Notes: generated from the letters alone by a model not told the origin. Shown: positions 52,630-63,135, counted from the stretch's first letter. The stretch is DNA of 64,000 nt from Phymatolithon calcareum (GCA_977006965.1 OZ345371.1:1054001-1118000), one strand, 5' to 3'. Translations and numbers: made by a program.

Positions 52630-54102
52630 TTAATGAGCTCTACTTCTAGGTGTTATTTCATGCCGCTGTGATGACAAAATTCCAGTACTTCCAAGCGGTC
52701 GTACGACCTGTGCGCTATGCAATCTTTCGACTAGTGTCGCATAGCACGAGCAATTATCACATGGCGCTTCCTGTGCCCACATATGTTTCAAAGCGTCATT
52801 TTCCGCCTCCAATCTATTTAACATTATGGACTGTTTATTCCGCTTAAGTTTCCGTCGTGTCACCACCTCAAGCGTCAGTCCAGTGGCCATGGCGAACACA
52901 GCGACGCTGATGAATGTTGCGCCGATAATGAAGAGTGAATTGTGACTTTGACACCGTGCCGTCCAAGTCTCCGCAATCGCAACATCCGTATCTGTCTCCA
53001 TGCCGTACACCCAAGTTCGCGTTGCACGCACACTGATACGTGACAATCGAATTAATTCAATGCCTTTAATGAACAGTGGCATGCAACTGACGACGTCGGT
53101 GATGAGCGCGTACGCGAACGCAACGAGCTTTCTCACGTCGGCGAATAACGCTATGGGCACAAGCGCAAGAGAGAGGGAGAGAACCATGATGGAGATATTC
53201 GATATCGTTGTGGAATCTTCCGCCTGCTGAGTCCATTGCTTTCCTCTCACCAAGGCGGCTGAAATGCCAGGGTTTTCGTCCAGCAATGCGGTCTCGGAGA
53301 ATATTGAACTTGCAGGAATACCACCCCAGATTGAAAGCGATGTCGTGGTATCGTTCACCCAGGTGAGATTGTTTTGGTACATTCGCAATTTCATGCGTTG
53401 ATTACCAATACCACTGCTTGGTGATGCGCGCGGTTGTAAGAGCTCTTCGATGTATTGACGCTTCCAGTCTTCCTTGCGAATAATGACCGGGTGTTGTGTG
53501 ACACTGCCGAGAATGGACCAGATTCCACGAACTCTGTAGCCGACGACATGTGCAAGTTCGCAACGCTGAATGGTACCGTGATACGTGAAATGGGAATGTA
53601 CGTAAGCGTCCTTCCATTTTGCAATGCTCGCTTTGAGCGCTTTAGTGCCGGCTACTTTCACAGACTTTTGGAACGTCATGATTGTGTCCCACAGTTGTCG
53701 GCTATTGTCGGACTTGAGCTCTGTGATACATGACGACAAGAAGGGCCCGAAGCCGAGCGTGCGTGTTTTCACACGGACTGCCACGAGATTGACAGAGTGT
53801 TCGCGGTTGCAGAGATCGTCTGTAAAACTCTTCCCGTAATCGCTGTTCTTTCGAAGATCGCGCATGTTTCGATCGACGGTTTGGAAATGTGTGATCAGAG
53901 ATGTCAGCGCGTTATTGCCGACTCTGTCCCCTTCGAAATGTCGCGCCATGGGGCCATTTCGTGAAATCGAAAAGGTCCGGTCTTTAGACCAGCCGGGAAG
54001 TGGTTCAAGCGCACTTCCCAGATGATTTGCTTCTGTTCGACTCTGTGAGAGGAGATATGTGAGAACGGGAAGACAAAGAATCAAAGCATGCTTTGGAAAC
54101 AT
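52630..54102 (-). CDS. Secreted/membrane family protein C
   Basis: A 490-residue protein from ATG at 54102 (MFPKHALILCLPVLTYLLSQ signal peptide). It has the same layout as A, B and D: a luminal domain with conserved Cys (about residues 100-190), RCELAHVVGYRVRGIWSIL, NNLTWVNDTTTSLSIWGG and QQAEDSTTISNISIM. Membrane segments: ~303-322 (LVPIALFADV), 324-347 (AYALITDVVSCMPLFIKGIELI) and ~386-410. Shared motifs: WVYG...VAIAETWTARCQS between segments 2 and 3, and CDNCSC at ~444 in the basic tail. It is strongly diverged from A but alignable through the C-terminal half, and intact. The role is unknown. Confidence 0.85.
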   Translation of the reverse strand: MFPKHALILCLPVLTYLLSQSRTEANHLGSALEPLPGWSKDRTFSISRNGPMARHFEGDRVGNNALTSLITHFQTVDRNMRDLRKNSDYGKSFTDDLCNREHSVNLVAVRVKTRTLGFGPFLSSCITELKSDNSRQLWDTIMTFQKSVKVAGTKALKASIAKWKDAYVHSHFTYHGTIQRCELAHVVGYRVRGIWSILGSVTQHPVIIRKEDWKRQYIEELLQPRASPSSGIGNQRMKLRMYQNNLTWVNDTTTSLSIWGGIPASSIFSETALLDENPGISAALVRGKQWTQQAEDSTTISNISIMVLSLSLALVPIALFADVRKLVAFAYALITDVVSCMPLFIKGIELIRLSRISVRATRTWVYGMETDTDVAIAETWTARCQSHNSLFIIGATFISVAVFAMATGLTLEVVTRRKLKRNKQSIMLNRLEAENDALKHMWAQEAPCDNCSCYATLVERLHSAQVVRPLGSTGILSSQRHEITPRSRAH

Positions 54103-54543
54103 ATGCAGATGACACCGTCGGGCGCACCGATCTCAGCCCCGCGTCAGGTGGGAGGGTTTGTTGACTTGCAAAACAGGAGTACGTACTGTCGCTCTTTGCC
54201 TAGACGTGCATGGTGCTGAATTCGCGTTTGAAGCGCAAGCGATAGTCTCGCTCATGCATAAACCAGGCATACCACATGCGTAATCATCATAAATAGGGAC
54301 AACTTAGTGGTTGTTGCGGCAATAAACGTTTTTTTGCCCATGGGACCTCAAACATGTCTACGAAGCCTCACAAATAAAGCCAATGATCATCAACTGCCCA
54401 ATATTTGGCATTGCTGTCAGTATTCTCATGGCAGTATTGCAATGCAGTTGTCTCCAATTGGGGGACATGTCTACTGTATGATACCAGGAACATGTGAAAC
54501 TGATCTGGATAGCATTACCAAGCAGGCCGGTACGCGGGAAGTG
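54103..54543. other. Intergenic, no supported gene
   Basis: Between C (minus strand, 5' end) and the PARG-like gene (minus strand, 3' end). It likely holds the promoter of C. Confidence 0.4.
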
Positions 54544-55560
54544 TCAGGTCGTGCTGTCTGATTCGTACATTTCCGGGTCAGAAGCGGACCGCATCGCGAC
54601 GCGCACAAGGTACAGCAATTTACGTCTACTGTACTGCACCAGTTTTGACGATTTCGATTCCAATTGTGCATTGCATTTCTGTCCAAAAGCGTCAAAGCAA
54701 AGTCCAGGTCTCGGTCCATCGTACACCGCAAACACCAATCTCTCAAACGCGCCTGCAAACTCAGTCTCCAGCACCGTATTCCACACCTGCGCCGCCATGG
54801 TGAAATCGACCTGAAACACGCCGCATCCCCACGCCGCGAGCACAGATCGTTTACGACCCTGAGCCCCCATGACGTCGAGCACATACATATCGCGTCGTTT
54901 TTAGACCAGTTCCAATTCCGCCGCATCCACCGCACCTTTCTGCACCGCTGCGCCGAAGTTGGGCGCCGGCCTGTTCACAGCGGCTGGGAAGAACGGCTCT
55001 ACAAAATCCGCCCCCGGAAATGCGGAAGAGGGGCATATCGGACTGTACACAATTCCAGTGTACAACCGCTCCGGCACTTCTGATTCGGTCTGCACCCGCG
55101 GTCAGGTCCACAACACCGCTTGAAACAGCAGCCGACAGAACAGGTGTGATCAACTCACCGGTAGTACTCCCACCCCATGCACGCGGCGCTGAGACAGCGC
55201 CAAGGCAGAGCTGCGCGCAAGATCCTCCCCTGTGTGCGCGCCGGTGCGAAATCCGGCGCGGTACTTCCTTGCGCCGACAAAGTTGAGTAGCGCCGCCTCG
55301 CCGCCGCTCCGCAACAGCCGGTGCGTCGCCTGTTCCGCCGTCTCCATCGTCATGCGCGGGCCGTTTGCAGCATCTTGCGTTGTGCACGTCCGCAACGCTT
55401 AGTGCTGGGATCGTGCAGGCGTATTTCGTTTGCCGCCGGCGCCAGAGCTGTCTGGATGCACCGGCTTCGATGATGGTTGTGACGCTTTGCGCTATGGCGC
55501 GACGACTACTACTAATACTGCACAATGCGACCGACTGCTTCCCGCGCCGCGACCGCTTGC
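54544..55560 (-). pseudogene. PARG-like (DUF2263/TIGR02452) gene with intron and stop
   Basis: A minus-strand frame matching the microbial-type PARG catalytic family, which removes poly(ADP-ribose). Motifs in order: AALLNFVGARKYRAGF...GEDLARSSAL (family LNFASA-PGGGF, QEE-LAR-S), RLYTGIVYSPICP (family YSP-VP), NRPAPN and VLAAWGCGVFQ (family GAWGCGVF). A 69-nt stretch at 55090-55158, bounded by GTGAGT and TGCAG, contains in-frame stops; removing it joins the two halves in frame (phase 0), so it is almost certainly an intron. TAA at 54901-54903 lies between conserved blocks and is not explained by splicing. The PGGGF and QEE ADP-ribose-site motifs are altered (YRAGF, TGED). The 5' part (upstream of 55395) needs another frame change. 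I call it a probable pseudogene. Confidence 0.75.
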
Positions 55561-55793
55561 GAGCGCGCTGCGGCGACCGCGGGAACGTATGCCCCGACCG
55601 GACATTGGATGAAGTGCTGATGTCGCTGTGCTTGAGGCGCAGCACGGCGATTGAATGTACTGATTTATGGCGCGGTTTTATACAGTGGAAGACTCTGGAA
55701 ATCACAGAAGGCGGTTTTGGGCAAATTAGTTATTATTAGAAACGTTTGTACTCGAGTATGATACAAGATGTTCAGCTTTTTAGTATGTCATAT

Positions 55794-56172
55794 CAGGAGA
55801 ATGTTAAGGGGGAGAGAAACGCAGACTTCACAAGTTACATAAATTTAATTGTGAAAGATACCCCTTCGTGTGCCGACTGGATTATGAGTTTATTTGATAA
55901 TCAAAAAACTTCGACTAAGCAGAGTAGTGCCTTTATTTCCCATTATTTCTCTCCACAATGCCTAGTCCTGCAACGGGAACTACCGCTACATTGGCAAACT
56001 CCCAATGTTTGTGCCAACCGCCCTTATTTTTTCCCATTAGAAACATGCATATATGATACATTTTCACATCGCCTGAAAAGATTCATAGAAATTGTATGGA
56101 CCCATTTTCAGAAAAGCAGTATGACAACCGGTTTGCGTTACTCCCCGCCATAAAATCCATAACATTCCCCTG
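55794..56172. mobile_element. MITE, copy 2, 7-bp target duplication
   Basis: 379 bp with ends CAGGaGAATGTTAaGGGGG and CAGGgGAATGTTATGG (inward), flanked by GTCATAT (55787-55793 and 56173-56179). It is diverged from copy 1 (313-675) but alignable at both ends and in the middle (a GCAAC...GCTA-ATTGGCAA-CTCCCAATGTT stretch). Confidence 0.8.
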
Positions 56173-56179
56173 GTCATAT

Positions 56180-57004
56180 GCTACAAAGCCGAACTACGCG
56201 GACTCAGCGCTGAGGATAGTCGAAACTGAAGTTTCTACGCCCTAAGCGTATTTTTGTATTTTCCGGAGTCTTCCACTGCAGGACTTTGGCAAACACAACT
56301 TTTTTGCACATTGCATGAGACTGTGCGATCAACTTTTCTGCATACATGCCATTGTGCTGGTATCATATTGTGTGCAGAAAATGTACTTGCAAGCTAAATG
56401 GTGCGTCAGCATTATTTCTGTTTCAATTTAGACCCGGTTTCACCGTCCCGTTGAAACGACAGTGTCCGGCAGATCCCAGGAGTCTTCAATGAGTGCAAGG
56501 ATCATCCCTTGGACGTCAACAGTTTTGCGGTCTTGTGGGTCTGTACTGTATCAGGAGGCTTCAGCTCAACGGAGAAAAATGGAACCTAATTAGGATAAGA
56601 GAAATGCCTTCTCAATAACCACAGGTGAAGTCAACACAAGCATAAATTTTTTTCATATGATTGAGATGCCCCCCTTGCTTCTTCCAGGTCTTCTCACCGC
56701 AGCTCAGCTTGGGCAATAGATCTCCAATAGATCTCGAAACGTTCCCAGATGGCCGTGCAGTACCTTCTTAGCGCCCACTAAATCCGCAAGCATTAGTTTT
56801 GGGACTGTTTCTGCTGGGGTAAGTAAAATTCAGCCTACTGTGCAGTACTACTTTCTAGCATTTTAGACATTATGGAGATACTTGTTCCCGGTTGGACCGC
56901 CCTTTGCACCGTTCTCGCCGCGAGAAGCGGAATTTTTCACCCAGGTACAGGATTACCATCAGACTGTTAATTTCAAACTTAATGGCCAAGCAACGCCTTT
57001 CCGA
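56180..57004. other. No supported gene
   Basis: Short frames only; nothing recognised. Confidence 0.4.
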
Positions 57005-57180
57005 TATTAAAAAAGAGATGCTGGAAATGGCAGTTGATACTGTCCAAAGAAAATGTTCGAAATCAACTGCTTAAATGAGAACGTAAGCGAAGAATTGTAC
57101 CCCAACGAAAAGTCTCTCACGTGCAATGTTATTTGACAAAGGGAGCTTCAAGTGAACAGATATACAATCCAATCCATTAG
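57005..57180 (+). repeat. Retroposon with ATCCA-type tail, copy 2
   Basis: It matches 62799-62944 from GGCAGTTGATACTGTCCAAA through GACAAAGGGAGCTTCA to an AATCCA tail near 57160-57170. It retains the empty site of SINE copy 1. Confidence 0.65.
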
Positions 57181-58044
57181 ACTGTTAGCCTCTCTTACAT
57201 ATAAGAAGCTGTGAGTCATCTCGTCTGAGTCAGATCCATTCCTCTCATTTCTTCTCGGCCTGGCGCTTGCATTGGATAGACGATTCCCTTGGGCCATGGA
57301 GGATATTGATACAGTAGTCCAATGGAATCGTCTATCGAAAGCATGGTTTCTGTACTGTAACTAAGTGCCTCAACAAATACGTCCCACTATACTGTACGTA
57401 CCGCATGCTCAGGTACAGTACAGATATATCCAGGACAGTGCGTGTCCCACCATGTACCCGTCGATGGAAAGGAGAATGCAGCGCTTTCTTCAACAAGAAG
57501 GAGGAGTAGTGTAGATTTTTAGTAAGTATTATATTTGGGGAGGAGGGGCGAAACAACCTTGATGATCATACAGAGGGTGAGGTGGAATACTCTTCTTCCG
57601 CTCCTTCATCTTGTCAACGCCTGCAATTTTTCTTAATAAAAAATAAAAAAGCTACAGTGCGGTGCGATACTGGCGTGCGAAAAAAATACACTTCTGTCGA
57701 CGTTCGACCAATGACATAATAGCAGACAACATCACATATCTCAATGCGTTCTCATCTCCCCACATTTCCAATAATGTCTTGTTAATAGCCGTCTACCGTT
57801 TACACGACCATGAAATTTTACAGCACAAACCTCGGCGCGAGAAACTATGAGGCAATACTTGAATTCTCCAATGAGCCTGCATACATATTGTGCAGCCCTG
57901 TGCAGCCAGACGCAGAGCCAGCGCCTCATGCACACATTAAACACAGGTCGATCTGGCTGAGGACCACATCTTTCCCCGCGGCCGAGGTCGACGGTCCTCA
58001 TTTCCTCCCCGTGCAAGTGGCGGCGGAGAACGAGACCAATTTGG
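57181..58044. other. Intergenic, upstream of gene D
   Basis: Contains a pair of 12-bp inverted words (ATAGACGATTCC at about 57276 and its complement at about 57325) and several GTACTGTA words near 57350-57425. It presumably holds the promoter of D. A 126-codon frame overlapping the start of D is a shadow. Confidence 0.4.
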
Positions 58045-59421
58045 ATGACAACATTCACGCGCATTGTCTTGTTCTGCGTGTTGAGCATATGGAGCCTTGC
58101 GGCGCCGATATCACATCCCAGCAGCCCGGACACGTTTCAGGGGCGCACATTTTCGGCATCCAGCTCCGCGCCTTTCGCAGCTCAATTTAATAACGACCCG
58201 GCCGGCAAGGCCGCCCTCGCATCCGTGTTAAATTTGCTGACGACAGAGAGAAACAAGCACGAAAGTCGACTTGCAAATTGGGAGTACGGTATTTCCACCG
58301 ATGCGTATCCATGCAACCACGAACCGACCCAGAAGTTTGCAATGGGATTGAATAACTCATTGGCATCACGCGGCTTCGGTGACTTATTCAAGCCGTGCAT
58401 CTCTGATATGAAGATTGAGTTGAATTCTTCGATGGAGCGCTCATTGTTCGAATACTTCCGTGCCGTGGACCGTGTGAAAACCGCCGTATTGTTGTCACTG
58501 CAGGAGATTATGTCACGTGCCGGACGTGTGTGGAAAGAGGCGTACACATATTCGGTGTTCGATCATTTGGACGAAATTCAAAAGTGCACTCTGTATCACC
58601 TCACGGCGTTTTATGTGGGTGGTAGATGGGCGGTGAGTGCGGATATTACGAATGCGAAGCCGAGCATGTTCTTGGAGGATTACGAACGATGGTATCTTGC
58701 CGAAAGCATCTATTTGGACAAGAATGACTGGGTACACTCGTTGAATATGACAGCCACAGGGTTTCCTGTGGACGAGAAAGTTAGAAACACGACGACAACT
58801 TTTTCAAACTGGGCGGGAAACCCCTCCACCTCGCGATTCACCGACTTGATGACACCGGCAAAGAACCCGGCGATCCAGGAGGCGATTTCTAACCGTTTTC
58901 ATCAGCGGGAACAAGCGGAGGATTCATCTACAAAATCAAATATCGCCATCATGCTGCTGCCGTTGGCCACTGCGTTGATACCCATTGCGTCCATTGCGGA
59001 TGTGGGCAAGGTAATGGCGTTCGGGTACTTGCTCCTCACGGATGTGGCGGCGATGATGCCATTGGCGATCAAAGGGATGGAACTCATTCTATTCTCGCAG
59101 CAACCACAGGACGCGACGATATTGCGCATCTATGGCGCCACTTCGACCGCAACCATTGGCGCGGCGGAACTGTGGCATGCGAAATGTGAGACGCAGAATC
59201 ATTTGAGATTTAAGGGGACAGTGTTTCTCAGCATTGCTGTTTGCTTCATGGTGATCGGTATTGTGCTTGAGGTTGTATTGCGGGAAAGATTGTGGCGAAG
59301 GAAGAGGGCGTACGTGAAGGAGATTGAGAAAGAAGAGGATGTACTGGATCGACAGCTTTGGGAAAAGTACGGAATGAAGTTTGTCAACTGTGACTGCTGT
59401 GATGGGGAGCTATGGAAGTAG
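58045..59421 (+). CDS. Secreted/membrane family protein D
   Basis: A 458-residue protein from ATG at 58045 (MTTFTRIVLFCVLSIWSLAAP signal peptide). It has a luminal domain with NNDPAGKAALASVL (the counterpart of NNPEGKEALRTML in A), CTLYHLTAFYVGGRWAVSADI, SIYLDKNDW and a SLNMT glycosylation site. EQAEDSSTKSNIAIM leads into membrane segments ~298-318 and ~322-345 (IPIASIADVGKVMAFGYLLLTDVAAMMPLAIKG). Then come RIYG...IGAAELWHAKCET, a third segment ~388-412, and a charged tail ending in NCDCC at ~447. It is intact, and the family position of every motif is kept. AATAAA lies at 59464-59469, 43 bp past the stop. The function is unknown. Confidence 0.88.
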   Translation: MTTFTRIVLFCVLSIWSLAAPISHPSSPDTFQGRTFSASSSAPFAAQFNNDPAGKAALASVLNLLTTERNKHESRLANWEYGISTDAYPCNHEPTQKFAMGLNNSLASRGFGDLFKPCISDMKIELNSSMERSLFEYFRAVDRVKTAVLLSLQEIMSRAGRVWKEAYTYSVFDHLDEIQKCTLYHLTAFYVGGRWAVSADITNAKPSMFLEDYERWYLAESIYLDKNDWVHSLNMTATGFPVDEKVRNTTTTFSNWAGNPSTSRFTDLMTPAKNPAIQEAISNRFHQREQAEDSSTKSNIAIMLLPLATALIPIASIADVGKVMAFGYLLLTDVAAMMPLAIKGMELILFSQQPQDATILRIYGATSTATIGAAELWHAKCETQNHLRFKGTVFLSIAVCFMVIGIVLEVVLRERLWRRKRAYVKEIEKEEDVLDRQLWEKYGMKFVNCDCCDGELWK

Positions 59422-59463
59422 AATGGGTAACGTTTTCGGAAAGGGGAACATTCTTCTTTGACT

Positions 59464-59469
59464 AATAAA
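59464..59469 (+). promoter_or_regulatory. Polyadenylation-type signal of gene D
   Basis: AATAAA 43 bp downstream of the stop of D, in AT-rich sequence. A plausible 3'-end signal; no experimental support. Confidence 0.4.
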
Positions 59470-59539
59470 TTATAATCGGCTTATTTTCCTGCAACAAACT
59501 TGCTCGCTTTAAGGGCCAGTTACTTGACAAAGTAATAGT

Positions 59540-59794
59540 TCATTCATTCATTTTGCATTTTCCCCCAGTGGGGCTAGCAGCGATTCGAGGGTCTAAGTTT
59601 CTTCCGTTCTACCGTATCGTTAGCGAGTTTGACTGCGGCTTTCAAGTCAAGTTACGTCACCAAAGATTGATTCTGGCGTTGGTCTGACTCATTGTAGCAA
59701 CACCTGGCCGACCAGGCACCGCTCGCCCATTCAAAGAATGTGTCCAAGCCAGTTCCGTCGTACGTCTCTGGCCCACATTACCATTAAGATAGTG
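59540..59794 (-). mobile_element. 5'-truncated LINE tail
   Basis: A 255-bp insertion flanked by a 14-bp duplication GACAAAGTRATAGT with one mismatch (59526-59539 and 59795-59808). The minus-strand sense ends in GCTAGCCCCACTGGGGG and a TGAA-repeat tail. It matches the LINE end at 26340-26560. Confidence 0.9.
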
Positions 59795-60262
59795 GACAAA
59801 GTGATAGTAGGTCTCTCGGGTCTTCTAGCAGCACCATTGACAATCAAAGCCATACGAACGATGGTTTCTTGGCTGACCAGGGGCAACCCAGCGATCATCC
59901 CGACACTCGCGCGGAGACGTGTAGAGGTATCATAGTACTCAATTAGCTGGCAGTGAACTGATGCCCGATTGTTGCTGCTACCGCGAAGAGGCAGCAGTAC
60001 TCTACCCTAGATCTAGGGAGTAATATGAACTCGCAAGGCGTCAAGGCAGCAATTATTGCTCAAAAGCAACAATTATTGTTGCTTTTAATCCATGAATATA
60101 AAATGAATTCCGATTGGGCTGTTGCACGACGGCAATTCATCGGTATACAGTACTGTACTCATCCGGAAGAGTACGCTATTAGCCTGATGACGAAAGATCA
60201 TTGCTGGAAGACACGTGCGTACATACTGGATTCAAACATCTGACTATATGACCTTCACGAGA

Positions 60263-60555
60263 CCACCTGTGGTATAGTGGTAAAACTGCCTCCGCGCACC
60301 TGTGCGCATATTTCGGTATGATACAGGCAGGAATGTTGAGGTTGCCGGTTCGAGTCCTGTCACAAGCAAGAATTGAATTAACGTTCCGCAAAGGGCACAC
60401 GGATGTCGCCGTGGAGTGGTGTGCAGCAGTACTAGCGCGAAGCAGATACGCGAGTACCAGGAATGGATCCATATCAGGAACATTTAGAGGACCCCTAGAT
60501 GTTGAATAGTGTACACTTTGTGTAATTCGAATAACCTGCAATAAACAAACAAACA
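60263..60555 (+). mobile_element. tRNA-derived SINE, copy 2
   Basis: A 293-bp element with A box (TGGTATAGTGGTAAAAC) and B box (GGTTCGAGTCC), and an AAAC-type 3' tail. It is flanked by a perfect 13-bp duplication GACCTTCACGAGA (60250-60262 and 60556-60568). The same family as 29452-29742, with scattered differences in the body. Confidence 0.95.
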
Positions 60556-60568
60556 GACCTTCACGAGA

Positions 60569-61443
60569 GGAATTTGAAACTGCATTGTACCCTATTCGAA
60601 GTTCGCGAACTTTGTCCCGTAATAAGGGTTCAGTTTCTTGATCAAGCAGCAAACGAACACTTATGAAAGAGTACCAGCGTTAAACAGAAACATGATGTGG
60701 CAGTAGCAATGAACTGACACTGCACTGGCCAGACATTCTAGCGGATGGATAGGAGAGTGTATGACTAGGAGGGTGCTACGAATCGATGTTTGCTGAAGAG
60801 ATAAGGTTGCTCTAGTTCATGATGGATGCCCTCTTCTCCGGTGAGGGGCGAAGGCAGCCGCTTATATAGGCAAATTTCGCCCTCCAGATTTCAAACCTCC
60901 AACGGTAGCAAAAATTCGCGGTCACTCAAATGTATCTACCAGCTCTCAGGATGAGCTCGCATCCCTAGCTTGGCTTCCCACGAGATCAGCTTCGGCAAGC
61001 TATGGTTTACAAGGGTGAGAGTAGCCATGGTAACGGATTCAGAACAACAGTAAAGGGAGCGAACTCGTACATCGTGCTCTGCTGTAGGGGCGGCTGGGGT
61101 GCCGTGACATTCACCCGAGGACCGGTCAATTTAGAGTAAATCCCAACTAAATGGACTGTAGGGTCTACCCAGGATTACGAAAACACTGGCCAATTGCATC
61201 TCGCTAAACCCGAGCGCGGATCGCCGCGGGCCCTTGGTCGGGATATCAAGAGTTGGGCTAAAGGTTGAGTAGAATATTTCCACTTGAGACTCGTGTGTGA
61301 TTAGAGATAAAGCAATTTAGGTCTACATGCTTGAACCAGGTGATTTGATACGATGTCTACAAAAAGTAGATTCTTTCTTTGAAAAACAGAAGGCTAGGTC
61401 TGAGCATAGAAGTCAATGAATACACCGTGGGCAAATTGATGAC
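60569..61443. other. No supported gene
   Basis: No gene, repeat end or RNA recognised. Confidence 0.4.
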
Positions 61444-61454
61444 GCGTGCAATTT

Positions 61455-62118
61455 CTTTCTTTCTTTCTTTATTGCGGAAAGATCGCTCACACTTATGGTA
61501 AGCGTCTAGAGCTGTTTTGTAACAGCATCTCATTGTTCAGAAATTTGAGTACGGCTAGGGGTCTCTCACGGAATACCTCTTCTACAGTCTTTTTTCCCAC
61601 TCGGCCAATATATTTTCGTCGTGAGGCGGAACGTCCACCACATCGTAGGATTAGGTGTTCGGTAGTTTCCTTGGAACCAGAATTACAGGCCTTGCACACG
61701 GGATCGTACGGAATTACTTCCATATTGCATCCGTGGTGAAAAGTGGCAACCACTGGGGTGCAGTCTCCAATCAGCTGGTGCAGCATCACCTCTGCTCGTC
61801 TATGCGATATGGGAAGGTCTTCAGTAAGAGTTGGAACGACGACTGGATCGAATTTGGAAGGCGGCCTGATGATGGATCTTGCTGCTTCGAGTGTCAGAGG
61901 AACTTTCTGGTGGTCCAGAAGGTTAGATTCGTAGATACCCTTTCGAGCTAATTCGTCGGCAGCATCATTTCTTGGAATTCCACAGTGACTAGGAATCCAA
62001 ATGCCTTCGACAAAGATACCCTTGGACATCAGCTGCTCCATAAGGCCCCAAAGTTTCCGTATCATCTCCCCGTATCCCCTCGGTTCACCGTCAATGGCAT
62101 CGATAGCGCTCCTACTGT
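61455..62118 (-). mobile_element. 5'-truncated LINE with RNase H domain
   Basis: A 664-bp insertion flanked by an 11-bp duplication GCGTGCAATTT (61444-61454 and 62119-62129). On the minus strand it encodes the end of an RNase H domain (GIWIPSHCGIPRNDAADELARKG), a PPSKFDPVVVPTLTEDLPIS linker and a C-terminal zinc finger (CKACNSG...TTEHLILRCGGRS), to a stop at 61493. The 3' UTR and an AAAG-repeat tail follow. The frame is open to the 5' truncation point. It is the same family as 27563-28133. Confidence 0.93.
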
Positions 62119-62798
62119 GCGTGCAATTTGACAACTTCTACCATGTACAGTACAGTAATTGTACAGCCCACTTATCACTCGTACCTCCTGCGTCCGAGAA
62201 TGTTGCCCAAATGTCAGCAGTTGCCCTTATATCCCCTCTCTCTCAAACAAGCTCTTAGCAGCAACCGTGGAGTCAATTAGGGTCTACCGCCTCCTTTGCC
62301 AAAACATTTCGATCCATCGTGATCATCACAGAGATTGAGCTCAACTGTATGATCTCAACACGAAGTTCCATGATCATCATATGATCTGTATCTTAGACTA
62401 TCCAGGTGTGTCTCTTCATGTCTCCAAGACGAACTGCCTTGTCGTTGCTATTTGACCCACGTGGAACGTGACAAAAGTCAAGCAAAACTATTGATTGCTT
62501 TTATTCCACAGATTGGATGAACGGCAGAGTATACAAAATATTTAATAGTGTATGTTGCGTACTACAGTATGCCGCATACAGAACTAGCACATTCCCCGAA
62601 GTGAATTTCTTCTCGCTCTAACCGCTCTTCTTTCGTGCACAGGCTCGTTGCCATGAAAGTTTCAGTGCTCTAGTAATGACCAAATTGCAGGGCATGGAAG
62701 CCAACTCCTCTTCCGTCTTGGATTTGTTTTTGGGTGACAGGATGTACTATAAACTTGCACTACAGTGGTGAAAATTCACATCATCCTACGAGCGGAGA

Positions 62799-62944
62799 AT
62801 GGCAGTTGATACTGTCCAAAGAAAATGTCCGATATCAACTACTTAAATGAGAACGTAAGTGAAGGATTGTAGCGCAACGAAAAGCCTCACATGTGCAATG
62901 ATAATTGACAAAGGGAGCTTCAATTAAACAGAAATCCAATCCAA
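62799..62944 (+). mobile_element. Short retroposon with ATCCA-type tail, copy 3
   Basis: About 147 bp flanked by a 14-bp duplication TCCTACGASCGGAG, one mismatch (62784-62797 and 62945-62958). It ends in AATCCAATCCAA. It shares sequence with 57005-57180, 29335-29800 (inverted) and 23302-23350. The family is not identified; it behaves like a LINE-mobilised element. Confidence 0.8.
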
Positions 62945-63045
62945 TCCTACGACCGGAGTCATTCCCATGGAGCATGTTGCCCGGGAGAGATTCTGATCCC
63001 GTATATTGAAATCTCGTCACGCGGATCAGTTCCGCGCAATTTTTT

Positions 63046-63088
63046 CACGGAAAACAGAAGTTCTATGATAGAACTTCTGTTTTCCGTG
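63046..63088. repeat. 20-bp perfect hairpin
   Basis: Arms 63046-63065 and 63069-63088 are perfect inverted copies around CGGAAAACAGAAGTTC, with a 3-bp loop. It could form a cruciform or a strong RNA stem. Confidence 0.85.
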
Positions 63089-63135
63089 TAGTGCAGACAC
63101 TCCATAGGCCAATCACATCGAGACATAAAAATGGA

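Noticed and set aside
57810-58190. 126-codon frame before gene D
   Set aside because: It overlaps the start of D in another frame and lacks family support; at most it is 5' leader sequence.
60025-60243. 72-codon frame with AAAAGCAACAA inverted repeat (60061-60085)
   Set aside because: The frame is built around a small palindrome and has no recognisable content.
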